Positions 29,837-40,052 of a stretch of 64,000 bases of DNA are shown here, piece after piece. The position numbers were made by a program, and so were the translations under genes. Source of the DNA: Methanobacteriota archaeon (GTDB taxonomy: Archaea > Thermoplasmatota > Poseidoniia > Poseidoniales > Thalassarchaeaceae); contig JAAZXW010000006.1 of the NCBI GenBank assembly GCA_014239955.1, positions 1 through 64,000 of the forward strand. Direction: 5' to 3'. The notes under the pieces are model-generated. The model did not search any database. It saw only the letters and a program-made list of their open reading frames with translations, and had not been told where the DNA came from. Positions within the stretch are counted from its first letter, which is position 1. The number at the start of each line of letters is the position of its first letter.

Positions 29837-29990
29837 TATAGTCTGAACGTTTGATTAATAATATGATGATATTTTGGTTATTATCATTATTATATTATAA
29901 ATTAATGTACAATTGACACATACTCAGGTAAAATAATATTCATTTGAATAATATTTATTGACCCGAGTGGATTATTCCACTCGATTGAAC
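29837..29990. promoter_or_regulatory. AT-rich intergenic regulatory region with perfect inverted repeat CGAGTGGA-TTAT-TCCACTCG (29964..29983)
   Basis: Visibly AT-rich compared with surroundings; 8-bp perfect IR upstream of the MFS gene; lies between divergent genes. Confidence 0.6.
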
Positions 29991-30033
29991 ACTTGCGCAA
30001 GGGACATTTTCTTCTCGGCCTAGGTATGAGACA

Positions 30034-31311
30034 TTGAATAGGATGAGTCGCGAGAGTGCTTTCATGGGGATGTCGGATGCATGGGCGATCCCTGATTTCA
30101 GGAAACTGGTCATCGGCAATGGCGTCAACCAGCTTGGAACCTCTATTTTCATTATTGGGATGGGTTGGACAGTGTCCCAAATCGGTGGGCCAAAGGCATA
30201 CGGGATGATATTCACTGCATATTTTCTCGGCCACCTCCCCCTGCTCCTATATGGTGGGATGGTCGTTGATCGGATGCCGAGAAGAACGGTGGCTCTTGTG
30301 GCGGATATTGCTCAGGCCCTTATGGTAACCTTGGCAGTAATCGTGCTGGTAGCAGGATTTGAAGAAATCAAAACTCTACTGGTTGTCGTTTTCTTCACCG
30401 GGGCTGCGACGGCATTCTCAATTCCGGCGATAGGGGCTCTGATCCCGGACCTGGTTGAAGATGAACTACTGCCGCAAGCCAATGCAATCCGAGGTGTGGC
30501 TATGACTGGTGCGTGGATGCTTGGGCCACTGATTGGTGGTTTCTCGGTTGCATCCTGGGGTATTGAGGTGTGTCTTATCCTGGATGTTTTGACTTTCGCA
30601 TTCAGCGGATTAGTACTTTGGACGATCGCTGAGATACCTGTTGACAGGGAAGAGAGTGGCAATCTCCGAGAAGAAGTCACCGAGGCATGGTCCTTCGTGA
30701 AGACCCAACCGTGGCTATTTGCCGGAATCGTGATGTTCATGATTTGGCACATTGGGGACTCTGCGATCGAAATTGGCATACCGTTCATCATCCAGAACAA
30801 TGACCTTGGTGCTAAGGCATTCGGGATCTTCGGGGCGATTGGGGCTGGTGGGGCGATGATCGGCTCCGTCGTTGGAGGCATTTGGCCGGTCTCGAAAGAG
30901 TTACGGGGGCTTGTTTTCTATGTCCTCATCGGAGGGATAGCCTGGTGCATGCTGATGTGGGCGATGCCCATTCCCTTCCTGCTGATCCTCGTTTTCGTAT
31001 TCCTAGAAGGGGTTCTCGGTGGGACCTTGGGGGTGATTTGGCGGACCACGATGTCTGATAGCGTTGACCAGCACCTAAGGGGGAGGGTGAACTCACTGGA
31101 TGCCATAGGTTCTCTGATCTTCATCCCCTTTGCCCCGCTAATGGGTGGTTGGATGATCGAGGAGACCAATGTCCTAACCACATTTGCAGTCGCTGTATCG
31201 GTCATGGTCCTCACGACCATGGCTGGACTGGTCGTCCCCTCTTTCAGGAGGTTCGAAAGGGTGGATTCGGAACTCTTCCCTATCGGGGTCGATCGAAGTC
31301 AATCTGACTAA
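30034..31311 (+). CDS. Major facilitator superfamily transporter (DHA3-like)
   Basis: ~12 hydrophobic segments, GGMVVDRMPRRTVALVADI loop motif, LRGRVNSLD. Confidence 0.85.
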   Translation: MNRMSRESAFMGMSDAWAIPDFRKLVIGNGVNQLGTSIFIIGMGWTVSQIGGPKAYGMIFTAYFLGHLPLLLYGGMVVDRMPRRTVALVADIAQALMVTLAVIVLVAGFEEIKTLLVVVFFTGAATAFSIPAIGALIPDLVEDELLPQANAIRGVAMTGAWMLGPLIGGFSVASWGIEVCLILDVLTFAFSGLVLWTIAEIPVDREESGNLREEVTEAWSFVKTQPWLFAGIVMFMIWHIGDSAIEIGIPFIIQNNDLGAKAFGIFGAIGAGGAMIGSVVGGIWPVSKELRGLVFYVLIGGIAWCMLMWAMPIPFLLILVFVFLEGVLGGTLGVIWRTTMSDSVDQHLRGRVNSLDAIGSLIFIPFAPLMGGWMIEETNVLTTFAVAVSVMVLTTMAGLVVPSFRRFERVDSELFPIGVDRSQSD

Positions 31312-31654
31312 TGTCTATCGCCAACCAATTGTCGTATATCTGCCTCTGGATTCTGATAGCTGCCCATAGTATGATCAGGAATATTATCCAAGAGAAAGCG
31401 GTCTTGCCCATCCTTACTGGAATTTCTGTGAGAATGATGCCGTCGAACAATATGCATACGGAGATGTAGGCAACCCTCCCAAGGGTGGCTAGTAGGCTCT
31501 CCTCCTCCTGGGCCAAGACCGCCTTCACACGATTCTCCCGTGAGGCGTCTGATGCCTTCTTCAGTCGCCAGAAGGAAGACTCCGCCTCCTCCCTCCTGTC
31601 GTAGAATGGAGGAGTCTCGGATTCATCATCGGGATTGCCGGTGCTCCTCGGCAT
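31280..31654 (-). CDS. Small two-TM membrane protein, unknown function
   Basis: Hydrophobic segments near the C-terminus; adjacent to oppF, same strand. Confidence 0.55.
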   Translation of the reverse strand: MPRSTGNPDDESETPPFYDRREEAESSFWRLKKASDASRENRVKAVLAQEEESLLATLGRVAYISVCILFDGIILTEIPVRMGKTAFSWIIFLIILWAAIRIQRQIYDNWLAIDISQIDFDRPR

Positions 31655-32719
<1,065 letters not shown>

Positions 32720-32722
32720 TTC

Positions 32723-34489
32723 TCACACCCACCTGTCCTGTGACTCGTCTAGGCAAATAGGGCAGCTCTCGACCCAGTGCCCCTCGCTTGCTTCCAAGAA
32801 TTCGGGGCGAGTACCCAATGTCTCGCCCTCCCTTTCCATTCTCTGGCAGAAACGACATCCAGAGACGAAATCCGAGGGATTCGCAACCTGTCCGGGTATT
32901 GCTGGAAGGACTGATCCCCTTTCCGACTCGAGGCTTGGAGTGCAGGCGATTAGCCCTCTTGTGTAAGCGTGTAATGGGTTGGAGAAAATCTCCCTAACAG
33001 AGGCCTTCTCTACTACTCTGCCAGCGTACATCACCGTTACGTCATCGCACATCTCTGCAATCACTCCGAGGTCATGAGTGATCAGCAGGATTGCAGTCCC
33101 CTTCTCATCTCGGAGGGCCTTCATTAGGTTGAGTATCTGAGCCTGGATTGTAACGTCAAGAGCAGTGGTGGGTTCGTCGGCAATCAGTAGCTTGGGCTCA
33201 CATGCCATCATCATCCCAATCATTACCCTCTGCCTCATGCCTCCGGAAAGTTCGTGTGGATACATATTGGCGACGGCCTTGGGGTCGGGAATCCTGACGT
33301 CATCCAGGATGCCCTCGACCTGCCTAATGTGAGCTGGGTCCAACCTAAGGAAGTCGGCCCAGATGATGAATGGGATAGCAAGTAGTGCGCATATCACTAG
33401 AATCGCAGATAGTCCGGATAGCGGCATCCAAATCATCAGGAAGATTGCCAGGTAAGAAGCAATCGCATGGGGGATGTACAAAGAGAGATCGGAGAATGAG
33501 GAGTCGTCTGCGAACTTACCATATCCATAGATTGCACCCATTCCGCCGACAATGAAGATGTGATTCACGAACACCATGATCAGAGCGATTGTCAAGTCAA
33601 TAGTATCGCCAAACAGGCTGATTAAATCAAAACCGGATATAGCGGTCCCGAAGGCCAAGAGCCAGCTTGATAGATCTGCGAACAGAATGATCGGGGCCGA
33701 GAATACATCTAGAATCTGATCCTTGGAACCAGATAGCTGTGCTGCGAAGACGAATGAAAGTGCCGCTAATGCCACTAACGACTGACGCGGATTTGTAGAG
33801 AAGGAGTTCCTGACCATCGAGATTGGGCTCAGCAAGGCATGCCCGATTCGCTCGATTCTGGCGGTTTCCGCTTCGACTAGCCTATCGTGCTCCCTCATTA
33901 CTTCAGAAATCTGCTTCGACACCTTGTATAGGGGGTTGAGAGCTGACATTGGCTCTTGGAATATCATGCTGATCTCGTTGCCCCTAACCCATCTCATGTA
34001 CCTCTGGTGCTTGCGAGATTCGGTCTTTGCCGAGAATCCCACTAGCCATGACGTTATCGTGATGGCTAAGAAAAACAGGAACAGGGAGCTGAAAAAATTG
34101 GGCTCTACTAGGATAGTAGCGAAGAATGAGAATATGGTGGCCATGACTCCAAATGCCGTGATTTTCTCCGTAAATTGTTGTATCCGACTGTTCGAAGGGG
34201 AATCCCTGAACAGGAGTTCCTCGCCCTGATATCTGACGCTCCCTTCGTCGACCTCGCAGGTTGCGAGTCCTATGGAGACCAATGAGGTAACTGACTTTCC
34301 ACATCCAGACTCGCCGACTAGTCCCATTATCTGTCCCTCATCGACCTTCAGATCAACTGAGTTTAGGGCCTCCACTGATCCGTCGAGGGTGTCGAAGTGG
34401 ACTCTGAGTCCCTGAATCTCCAGCACTTCTCTAGCTATCCAATCACCTCCTGTTCTTCGGGTCAACCACGTCCCTAATGCCGTCCCCAA
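32723..34489 (-). CDS. oppD: Oligopeptide ABC transporter ATP-binding protein (OppD/DppD) with TM segments inserted into the NBD
   Basis: Walker A GESGCGKSVTS, Q-loop ISMIFQEPMSALNP, signature ELSGGMRQRVMIGMMMA, Walker B LLIADEPTTALDVTIQAQIL; strongly hydrophobic insertions at ~34040..34156 and ~33335..33859. True start may be downstream (~34426). Confidence 0.92.
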   Translation of the reverse strand: MGTALGTWLTRRTGGDWIAREVLEIQGLRVHFDTLDGSVEALNSVDLKVDEGQIMGLVGESGCGKSVTSLVSIGLATCEVDEGSVRYQGEELLFRDSPSNSRIQQFTEKITAFGVMATIFSFFATILVEPNFFSSLFLFFLAITITSWLVGFSAKTESRKHQRYMRWVRGNEISMIFQEPMSALNPLYKVSKQISEVMREHDRLVEAETARIERIGHALLSPISMVRNSFSTNPRQSLVALAALSFVFAAQLSGSKDQILDVFSAPIILFADLSSWLLAFGTAISGFDLISLFGDTIDLTIALIMVFVNHIFIVGGMGAIYGYGKFADDSSFSDLSLYIPHAIASYLAIFLMIWMPLSGLSAILVICALLAIPFIIWADFLRLDPAHIRQVEGILDDVRIPDPKAVANMYPHELSGGMRQRVMIGMMMACEPKLLIADEPTTALDVTIQAQILNLMKALRDEKGTAILLITHDLGVIAEMCDDVTVMYAGRVVEKASVREIFSNPLHAYTRGLIACTPSLESERGSVLPAIPGQVANPSDFVSGCRFCQRMEREGETLGTRPEFLEASEGHWVESCPICLDESQDRWV

Positions 34490-36212
34490 GTAGGTTGAAA
34501 CCGAGCACCGTCACGGCTATCGCTAAGCCCGGATATAACATCATATGGGGGGCTCGTTGGAAAGCGACCCTGCTCTCGGATATCATCAGCCCCCACTCTG
34601 CCGTATACGGTGCTGCCCCCAAGCCGAGGAAGGATAGCCCGGATGCGGATAGGATGGTCCCGCCGATATCCAAGGTGAAGGCAACAAGTAGAGGTGCCCA
34701 AGCATTGGGGAGGATGTGTCTGAACATTATCCTGCTAGGGGGCGCCCCAACGCTCTTGGCTGCCTCGACGAAAGCCATCTCCTTGACGTATAGGACCTGT
34801 CCGCGTATCAGCCTAGCATACCCGGGCCAGCCGGTGAATATCAGAGCGAACTGCACCTGCCATAGTTTGTCGAAGTCCTTGATGAGTACGATTTCTGGCC
34901 CCTCGTTTCCAGATAGTTTGAACAGAATGGCCATGGATATGAACACTACGACAGTCCTGAAGTTGAGGTACCTCCAGGGATTGGTCCAGTCGAACGATGA
35001 ACCGATCCTCTTCAGTGCCCCATCCAAGCTATTTTTCTGCACGAACCTCCTATCTGCCAGAATTATTCCCACTAGAAGAACGATCACAACCAAGGAGGAG
35101 ATTAGTCGCCACCCCCTGCTGTGAGAGACTCCGAAGAAATCAGGCCAGGCGAACGCGGGGAGCCACCCCACGAAGAATAGGAAGGCCAATAGGCCCACCA
35201 GAAGGGACCTGTTCTCCATCAGCATCCCCATTGCTTGGTCGCTGACCTGATCGTTGCCAGACAGAACGGTTGTGGAGAGATGAGAATTCAGGAAGTAGGC
35301 CAGCATGAGGACCGGTAAGAGGATGCCCAACCAAACGGGAAAGGTCAGGCTTGAGACCGACCGCATTGCAGCCACGAACGCCATCGCTAGGATTAGTCCG
35401 GGGATTGCGAAGAAAACGTCGCATATTCTCATTATCACCTCGTCGACCCTCCCCCCGTAGTAGCCGCTGATGCTTCCGACGATGGTCCCGATTGTGACAG
35501 TTAGAGTGGCCACGGTAATTCCGATGGTGAGGGATACTCGGGCCCCGTACACCACCTTGCTGAACACGTCATGCCCTTCTTTGTTGGTTCCGAAGATGCA
35601 CGTGTCATATTCCTCAGGCAACCACCAGTGGCTCATGTCCTCGTTTTCGTACAGGTAGGTCACCCACACGCCGCTGTAATGGGAGGAGTTCCCATACAAG
35701 TCTGGAGAGAGCACGAAAAGGGAGGAGTTGTTCGGGTCGATCGTGATTAGGGATATGTCTTGGTCATAGCCACGATCATTCTCTATCTTGATGATCTCAG
35801 TAACAGACAGGACATCCGTGTAGTATCCATAGGCAATCGAGCCACTGACTTTGTTTGCGGACTCTGCCACGACGGTCTCAGAGAATAGAGGGGATCTAGG
35901 GTTGGTGGTAATCTTCTGCTCGCGCAATGAGCACTCCTCTGAGAACGGAGGAGACTCTTGTTGGTCAGGGTTATTCGACCACTTGTCCTCGGTATCAGTA
36001 AGATTCCTGTATGGGTGCTGGACCGCTATCTCATCAGCGAAGATGGCGACCATGGAGACTGACAAAACCATCAGTAGACCGAGCATGGCTAGTAGTGAAC
36101 GACGATATATCTTCCATCCTCGTCCGAGGTTGCTGATGGACATGGACAGAGATTCCAAGAGTCGCTTCTGACTCTCTTCTCGGTCTTTTCGACCTCCTCC
36201 CCAATCTCTCAT
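34443..36212 (-). CDS. oppC: Oligopeptide ABC transporter permease (OppC), enlarged with extracytoplasmic domain and extra TM insertion
   Basis: FGTNKEGHDVFSKVVYGARVSL, VDEVIMRICDVFFAIPGLILAMA, GWPGYARLIRGQVLYVKEMAFVEAAKSVGAPPSRIMFRHILPN. Confidence 0.92.
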   Translation of the reverse strand: MRDWGGGRKDREESQKRLLESLSMSISNLGRGWKIYRRSLLAMLGLLMVLSVSMVAIFADEIAVQHPYRNLTDTEDKWSNNPDQQESPPFSEECSLREQKITTNPRSPLFSETVVAESANKVSGSIAYGYYTDVLSVTEIIKIENDRGYDQDISLITIDPNNSSLFVLSPDLYGNSSHYSGVWVTYLYENEDMSHWWLPEEYDTCIFGTNKEGHDVFSKVVYGARVSLTIGITVATLTVTIGTIVGSISGYYGGRVDEVIMRICDVFFAIPGLILAMAFVAAMRSVSSLTFPVWLGILLPVLMLAYFLNSHLSTTVLSGNDQVSDQAMGMLMENRSLLVGLLAFLFFVGWLPAFAWPDFFGVSHSRGWRLISSLVVIVLLVGIILADRRFVQKNSLDGALKRIGSSFDWTNPWRYLNFRTVVVFISMAILFKLSGNEGPEIVLIKDFDKLWQVQFALIFTGWPGYARLIRGQVLYVKEMAFVEAAKSVGAPPSRIMFRHILPNAWAPLLVAFTLDIGGTILSASGLSFLGLGAAPYTAEWGLMISESRVAFQRAPHMMLYPGLAIAVTVLGFNLLGDGIRDVVDPKNRR

Positions 36213-37363
36213 TCTAGCCTCACCCTCGGGTCCACAATTGCATAGGCGATGTCCACTATCAGATTAGACAGCAGGAAAATCACTGAAGTGAGTAAGGTTA
36301 CTCCCATGACGATTTGATATTCCAGTTGCAGGATTCCCAAGACGGCCACGGTCCCCATGCCGTGGATGCCGAAAACTGACTCGGTCAGCACCGCCCCCCC
36401 AATCGCACCCCCTATGGAGAATCCCAGGATGGTGACAATGGGGACCATGGCGTTCCTGCATGCGTGCACGACCACGACCCTGAACTCCGAGAGCCCCTTG
36501 GCCCTTGCAGTTCTGACGTAATCCTCGTGGAGCACCTCCAGTAGGCTGGCTCGCATGTATCTGAGTAGCGAGCCAGAGGATGCTACCCCGAGGGCAGAGC
36601 ATGGCAGCACCAGATGGATCAACGTATCCATGAACAACTCCCGATTAGTGTCGAACTCGGAGGGCAATTCTGTTAGCTTTGCATCAGTCACGAACCAACT
36701 GTCTATCAGATGGAAACCAGTACCTGATTCTGGGTAGAATGAGTGGTAACCATCCAAGGGATATGTGTAGCTCTGCTGGTGCCTGTCGAATATAGGGAAG
36801 CACCCTCCTTCCGTGCCGAATATCGGGTCGCATATTCCCCCCACTTCAGGTCCTGTTGCGAAGTAGAGCTGCAGGAGCATGGCGAACCAGAAGATGGGGA
36901 GGCTGACGAATGCGATGGCGAAGAACCGGGAGACGTGGTCGAACATCCTGTCCTGCCTCACGGCGCTGATAATGCCCAGGAAGATCCCTAATGGATAGGC
37001 AATCATGAGCGAGAAGAAGGCCATCTCGAGCGTTACCGGGGCGGAGGTCTTGATTATGTCCAGTACCGGACGGCCGTTTTTCTGAGACTCACCCCAATCT
37101 CCGTTGATTAGGTCGGTAATGTACCTCTCGAACTGCAGGCTGACTGGGTCATCCAGCCTAAGCCTCTCGCGGTTAGCTTGGTGTGCCGTGATTGGCTCTC
37201 CTTCGTCGGTGTAACCGACAATGAGTCCGCATTTGTCCCCGCATTGGAGGGCAGCTGGGTCGCCGGGGATTATCTGCGCCACTGCGAAGGTGAAGACCGC
37301 GACGCCTATCATGACCGGGATGAGGAGCAAGAGCCGGCGAACGACGAATTCGTGCAACCTCAT
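36209..37363 (-). CDS. oppB: Oligopeptide ABC transporter permease (OppB)
   Basis: VVRRLLLLIPVMIGVAVFTFAVAQIIPGDPA, LLEVLHEDYVRTARAKGLSEFRVVVVHACRNAMVPIVT. Confidence 0.94.
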   Translation of the reverse strand: MRLHEFVVRRLLLLIPVMIGVAVFTFAVAQIIPGDPAALQCGDKCGLIVGYTDEGEPITAHQANRERLRLDDPVSLQFERYITDLINGDWGESQKNGRPVLDIIKTSAPVTLEMAFFSLMIAYPLGIFLGIISAVRQDRMFDHVSRFFAIAFVSLPIFWFAMLLQLYFATGPEVGGICDPIFGTEGGCFPIFDRHQQSYTYPLDGYHSFYPESGTGFHLIDSWFVTDAKLTELPSEFDTNRELFMDTLIHLVLPCSALGVASSGSLLRYMRASLLEVLHEDYVRTARAKGLSEFRVVVVHACRNAMVPIVTILGFSIGGAIGGAVLTESVFGIHGMGTVAVLGILQLEYQIVMGVTLLTSVIFLLSNLIVDIAYAIVDPRVRLE

Positions 37364-37454
37364 GATAGTCCCCGGCGCCGGTCCGTTAGGAGACCTATGA
37401 CAGTTACCGAATGCAAAGTTGCAAACTGAATTTAGATTCAGAGATTTTCGGCTC

Positions 37455-37484
37455 GGCGGCAGACTCCCAAGGGTCTGCCGCCGG
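37455..37484 (-). repeat. Strong intercistronic hairpin between oppA and oppB
   Basis: GGCGGCAGAC...GTCTGCCGCC, 10-bp perfect arms plus 2 bp beyond a 1-nt bulge; no T-tract seen. Confidence 0.75.
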
Positions 37485-37511
37485 CCTTACGTTCTTCCTG
37501 CAGGTTCTCTA

Positions 37512-39800
37512 CTAGCAGGTTCCGACTAGTTCGCCGTCAACTTCTGGCAGCTTGTCGTAGTCGAACCAGTGAGCGGACCCGATGGCCACCCAGTCAGGAG
37601 AGCAGATGTCGTCGTGCTTGACGCCGATTCCGTTGTACTGACCGATGATGATCATGTTGGGGTCCAGCACCCATGCCGCGAAGGCATCGACGTACGCCTG
37701 CTCGCGCGTGGCGTCGTCCTGGGACGTCCGGCCGGTTAGCAGGTGCGTATCCACGACGTCGTTGTGGTATCCCGTACCATATGCGTCACCGCCGATGTCA
37801 TGGCTGCCTGCGAATGGCGACCAGTAGTTGTCTGGGTCCAGGTAGTCAGGAGCCCATCCGCTGAAGCGGATGTCCCAGGTCCTGGTGTAGTACATCGTGA
37901 GGTACTCTGGCCAGGACTTTGCGTCACCGGACGTTGCAACTCCGATGGTCCCCAGTGCTTCCTCAAGCTGTCCGCCCATGGCAATTCGGTAGTCGTTGCC
38001 CTCGTTGGCCATGACGCGCAGGATGTTTGGTAGGCGGCACTCGGTGCCGTCCCTGTCTCCCTCTGCAATCACTGTGGGAGCCCCACCGTGAGTCAGCGAA
38101 GTGCAGTCGTACTGGCGGATGAATCCGGCGTTCTCCAGGATTGCCTCGGCGTTAGCCAAGTTGTATGTGAAGACCTCGTACTGGGTTCCCGCGTACAGGA
38201 ATCCCGTTGGGATGGGCCCGTACTGAGGTGCAAGGGAGTTGTCGTAGGTGACCCTGCGGTGCGTGTCGTAGTCGAACGCGTAGGAGATTGCCTCCCTCAC
38301 AGCTGCCGTTTCCATGACGTTGCAGTCGTTAAGGGCGGTTCCGTCGTCGCTGCAGTCGTGGTTCAGCACCAGGGACGAGTTTGCATCCGTGTTGGTGTTG
38401 TCCTCTCCTGCGTCCAGAACCTTCGGGTTGAGGTTGAATGCCGACAGGGTCGTTGTGAAAGTCTCCCTGTAGGTGCAGATGTGCCCGTCCTTGCTAGCCA
38501 CGTTTGGCTTGTCGTCAAGGGCGTCGTCCTCTCCAGCGTCAAGTGCTCCGTTGCTGTTCTCGTCGATGTAGCAGAAGTTCACCAGGTCCTCGATGTTGAT
38601 GCCACCGAAGTCGACCTCGCCGTCAGTGTAGGCTAGTAGCCTGGTTGACGCCTCGGTAACGATGGTCATGGTGTGCCTGTTGATGTTGAAGTCGCCAGAC
38701 TCCCAGTACATCCAGTTGGGTGTTAGGACGATCCTGTCCTCACGGACCCATGACTGGACCAGGTATGCGTTGGTTCCGGCTCCGAATGGGCCCTCGTCCA
38801 ACCATTTGTGGCAGTAGTCGTCAGATGTGACGTTACCACCAGCATCCAACTCGATAACTCGGTTAGCCTCGCAAAGCTCAGCGTTGATCACTGCGCCCAC
38901 GGTGTAGGCGATGGTAGAGATGAACGCAGACGATGGGGCTTTCAGGGTCACGGAGAAAGAGGTGGGACTGATAACCGTGAGGTTTAGTCCACCGTTGTCA
39001 TCGTGGTTTCCGTCTGCATCGTTGCAGTTGAATGACTGGTCTAGGATCCAGTTTACATGGCTTGCAGGCCCTGCGTATCCAATGACCCTGCACCACGAGT
39101 AAACGACATCTGAGGCTTCCATCTTGTCGCCGTTGCTGAAGTACACATCGTCACGTAGAGTGAAGGTGTAGGTTAGGCTATCAGCACTGACAGTGAACCC
39201 TGTTGCAAGCCTTGCCTCGATGATGGCGTTACCCGAGCCATCTCCAGCATACCTGTACAGAGTGTCGTAGACCTGTTCGATCACGTCTCCAGATGCGGAG
39301 TCGTATGCGTCTCCTGGGTCGATTGTCGAAGCGTCCCCGATGGACATCTCGACGATCTCGCAGGGGTTGTTTGATCCCTGCTCACGGCACTTTCTGGACT
39401 TCTCAAGCTCGTAAAGCGCCGAAGAGAAGTGGGCGCTTTCGTTAGCGGAGTCGGCGGCGAGGTTGCTCGCGTAGTCGGTCATGATGGCTGCCTGTGACAT
39501 TCCGTAGTCACAGGAGTTGTCGTTTTCCTCTGCAGCAGCATCGTAGTTGTTTGCTGCCATGTCGGTACATCCTGGGACCTTTGCTACAGTCTCCGTTACG
39601 GTCTCCGTTACTGTCTCAGTCACAGTTTCGGTTACGGTCTGGACACATGCGTTGTTGCCGCTGTCTAGCGTGTAACCGTCTCCGATTGCGTCGCAGTCAG
39701 CTTGTGTCAGCGTCCTTTCCACATCGTCCCCAGCGCAACCCGCCAGGGCCGATGCAATCATCAGTGTGCATAAAAGAAGAGCATTCGCTTTAACCTTCAT
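37512..39800 (-). CDS. oppA: Oligopeptide-binding lipoprotein (SBP family 5, OppA)
   Basis: ORF 37512..39881; lipobox MKVKANALLLCTLMIASALAGC; VTET repeat linker; SBP_bac_5-like YTFTLRDDVYFSNGDKMEASDVVYSW. Confidence 0.92.
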   Translation of the reverse strand: MKVKANALLLCTLMIASALAGCAGDDVERTLTQADCDAIGDGYTLDSGNNACVQTVTETVTETVTETVTETVAKVPGCTDMAANNYDAAAEENDNSCDYGMSQAAIMTDYASNLAADSANESAHFSSALYELEKSRKCREQGSNNPCEIVEMSIGDASTIDPGDAYDSASGDVIEQVYDTLYRYAGDGSGNAIIEARLATGFTVSADSLTYTFTLRDDVYFSNGDKMEASDVVYSWCRVIGYAGPASHVNWILDQSFNCNDADGNHDDNGGLNLTVISPTSFSVTLKAPSSAFISTIAYTVGAVINAELCEANRVIELDAGGNVTSDDYCHKWLDEGPFGAGTNAYLVQSWVREDRIVLTPNWMYWESGDFNINRHTMTIVTEASTRLLAYTDGEVDFGGINIEDLVNFCYIDENSNGALDAGEDDALDDKPNVASKDGHICTYRETFTTTLSAFNLNPKVLDAGEDNTNTDANSSLVLNHDCSDDGTALNDCNVMETAAVREAISYAFDYDTHRRVTYDNSLAPQYGPIPTGFLYAGTQYEVFTYNLANAEAILENAGFIRQYDCTSLTHGGAPTVIAEGDRDGTECRLPNILRVMANEGNDYRIAMGGQLEEALGTIGVATSGDAKSWPEYLTMYYTRTWDIRFSGWAPDYLDPDNYWSPFAGSHDIGGDAYGTGYHNDVVDTHLLTGRTSQDDATREQAYVDAFAAWVLDPNMIIIGQYNGIGVKHDDICSPDWVAIGSAHWFDYDKLPEVDGELVGTC

Positions 39801-39929
39801 CGCTCCATTGAGACTATGATGTGTATTTAGTATCACCCTAGAAAATGGGCCTTTTGGCCAATCAGGGGGTTTGATAGCCACTAATTATCGAAAAAATGAT
39901 GGGTCCTTTCCCTAAGAGTCGAAGAGTAA

Positions 39930-40006
39930 TGGTGGACGTGCCGAGATTTGAACTCGGGGCCTCTTCCATGCCAAGGAAGCGCGCTTCCAAGCTGCGCCAC
40001 ACGCCC
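39930..40006 (-). tRNA. trnA: tRNA-Ala(GGC), CCA encoded
   Basis: Acceptor GGGCGTG/CACGTCC with G3:U70, anticodon loop TTGGCAT, T-loop TTCAAAT. Confidence 0.95.
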
Positions 40007-40052
40007 AGTGGGCTGACGAACTGCGGCGCCCATTTAAGGAGGATGTGGGAGA

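Noticed and set aside
37743-38636. Plus-strand ORFs antisense to oppA (e.g. 38088..38636)
   Set aside because: Arise from codon bias of the long oppA gene on the other strand; no family resemblance.
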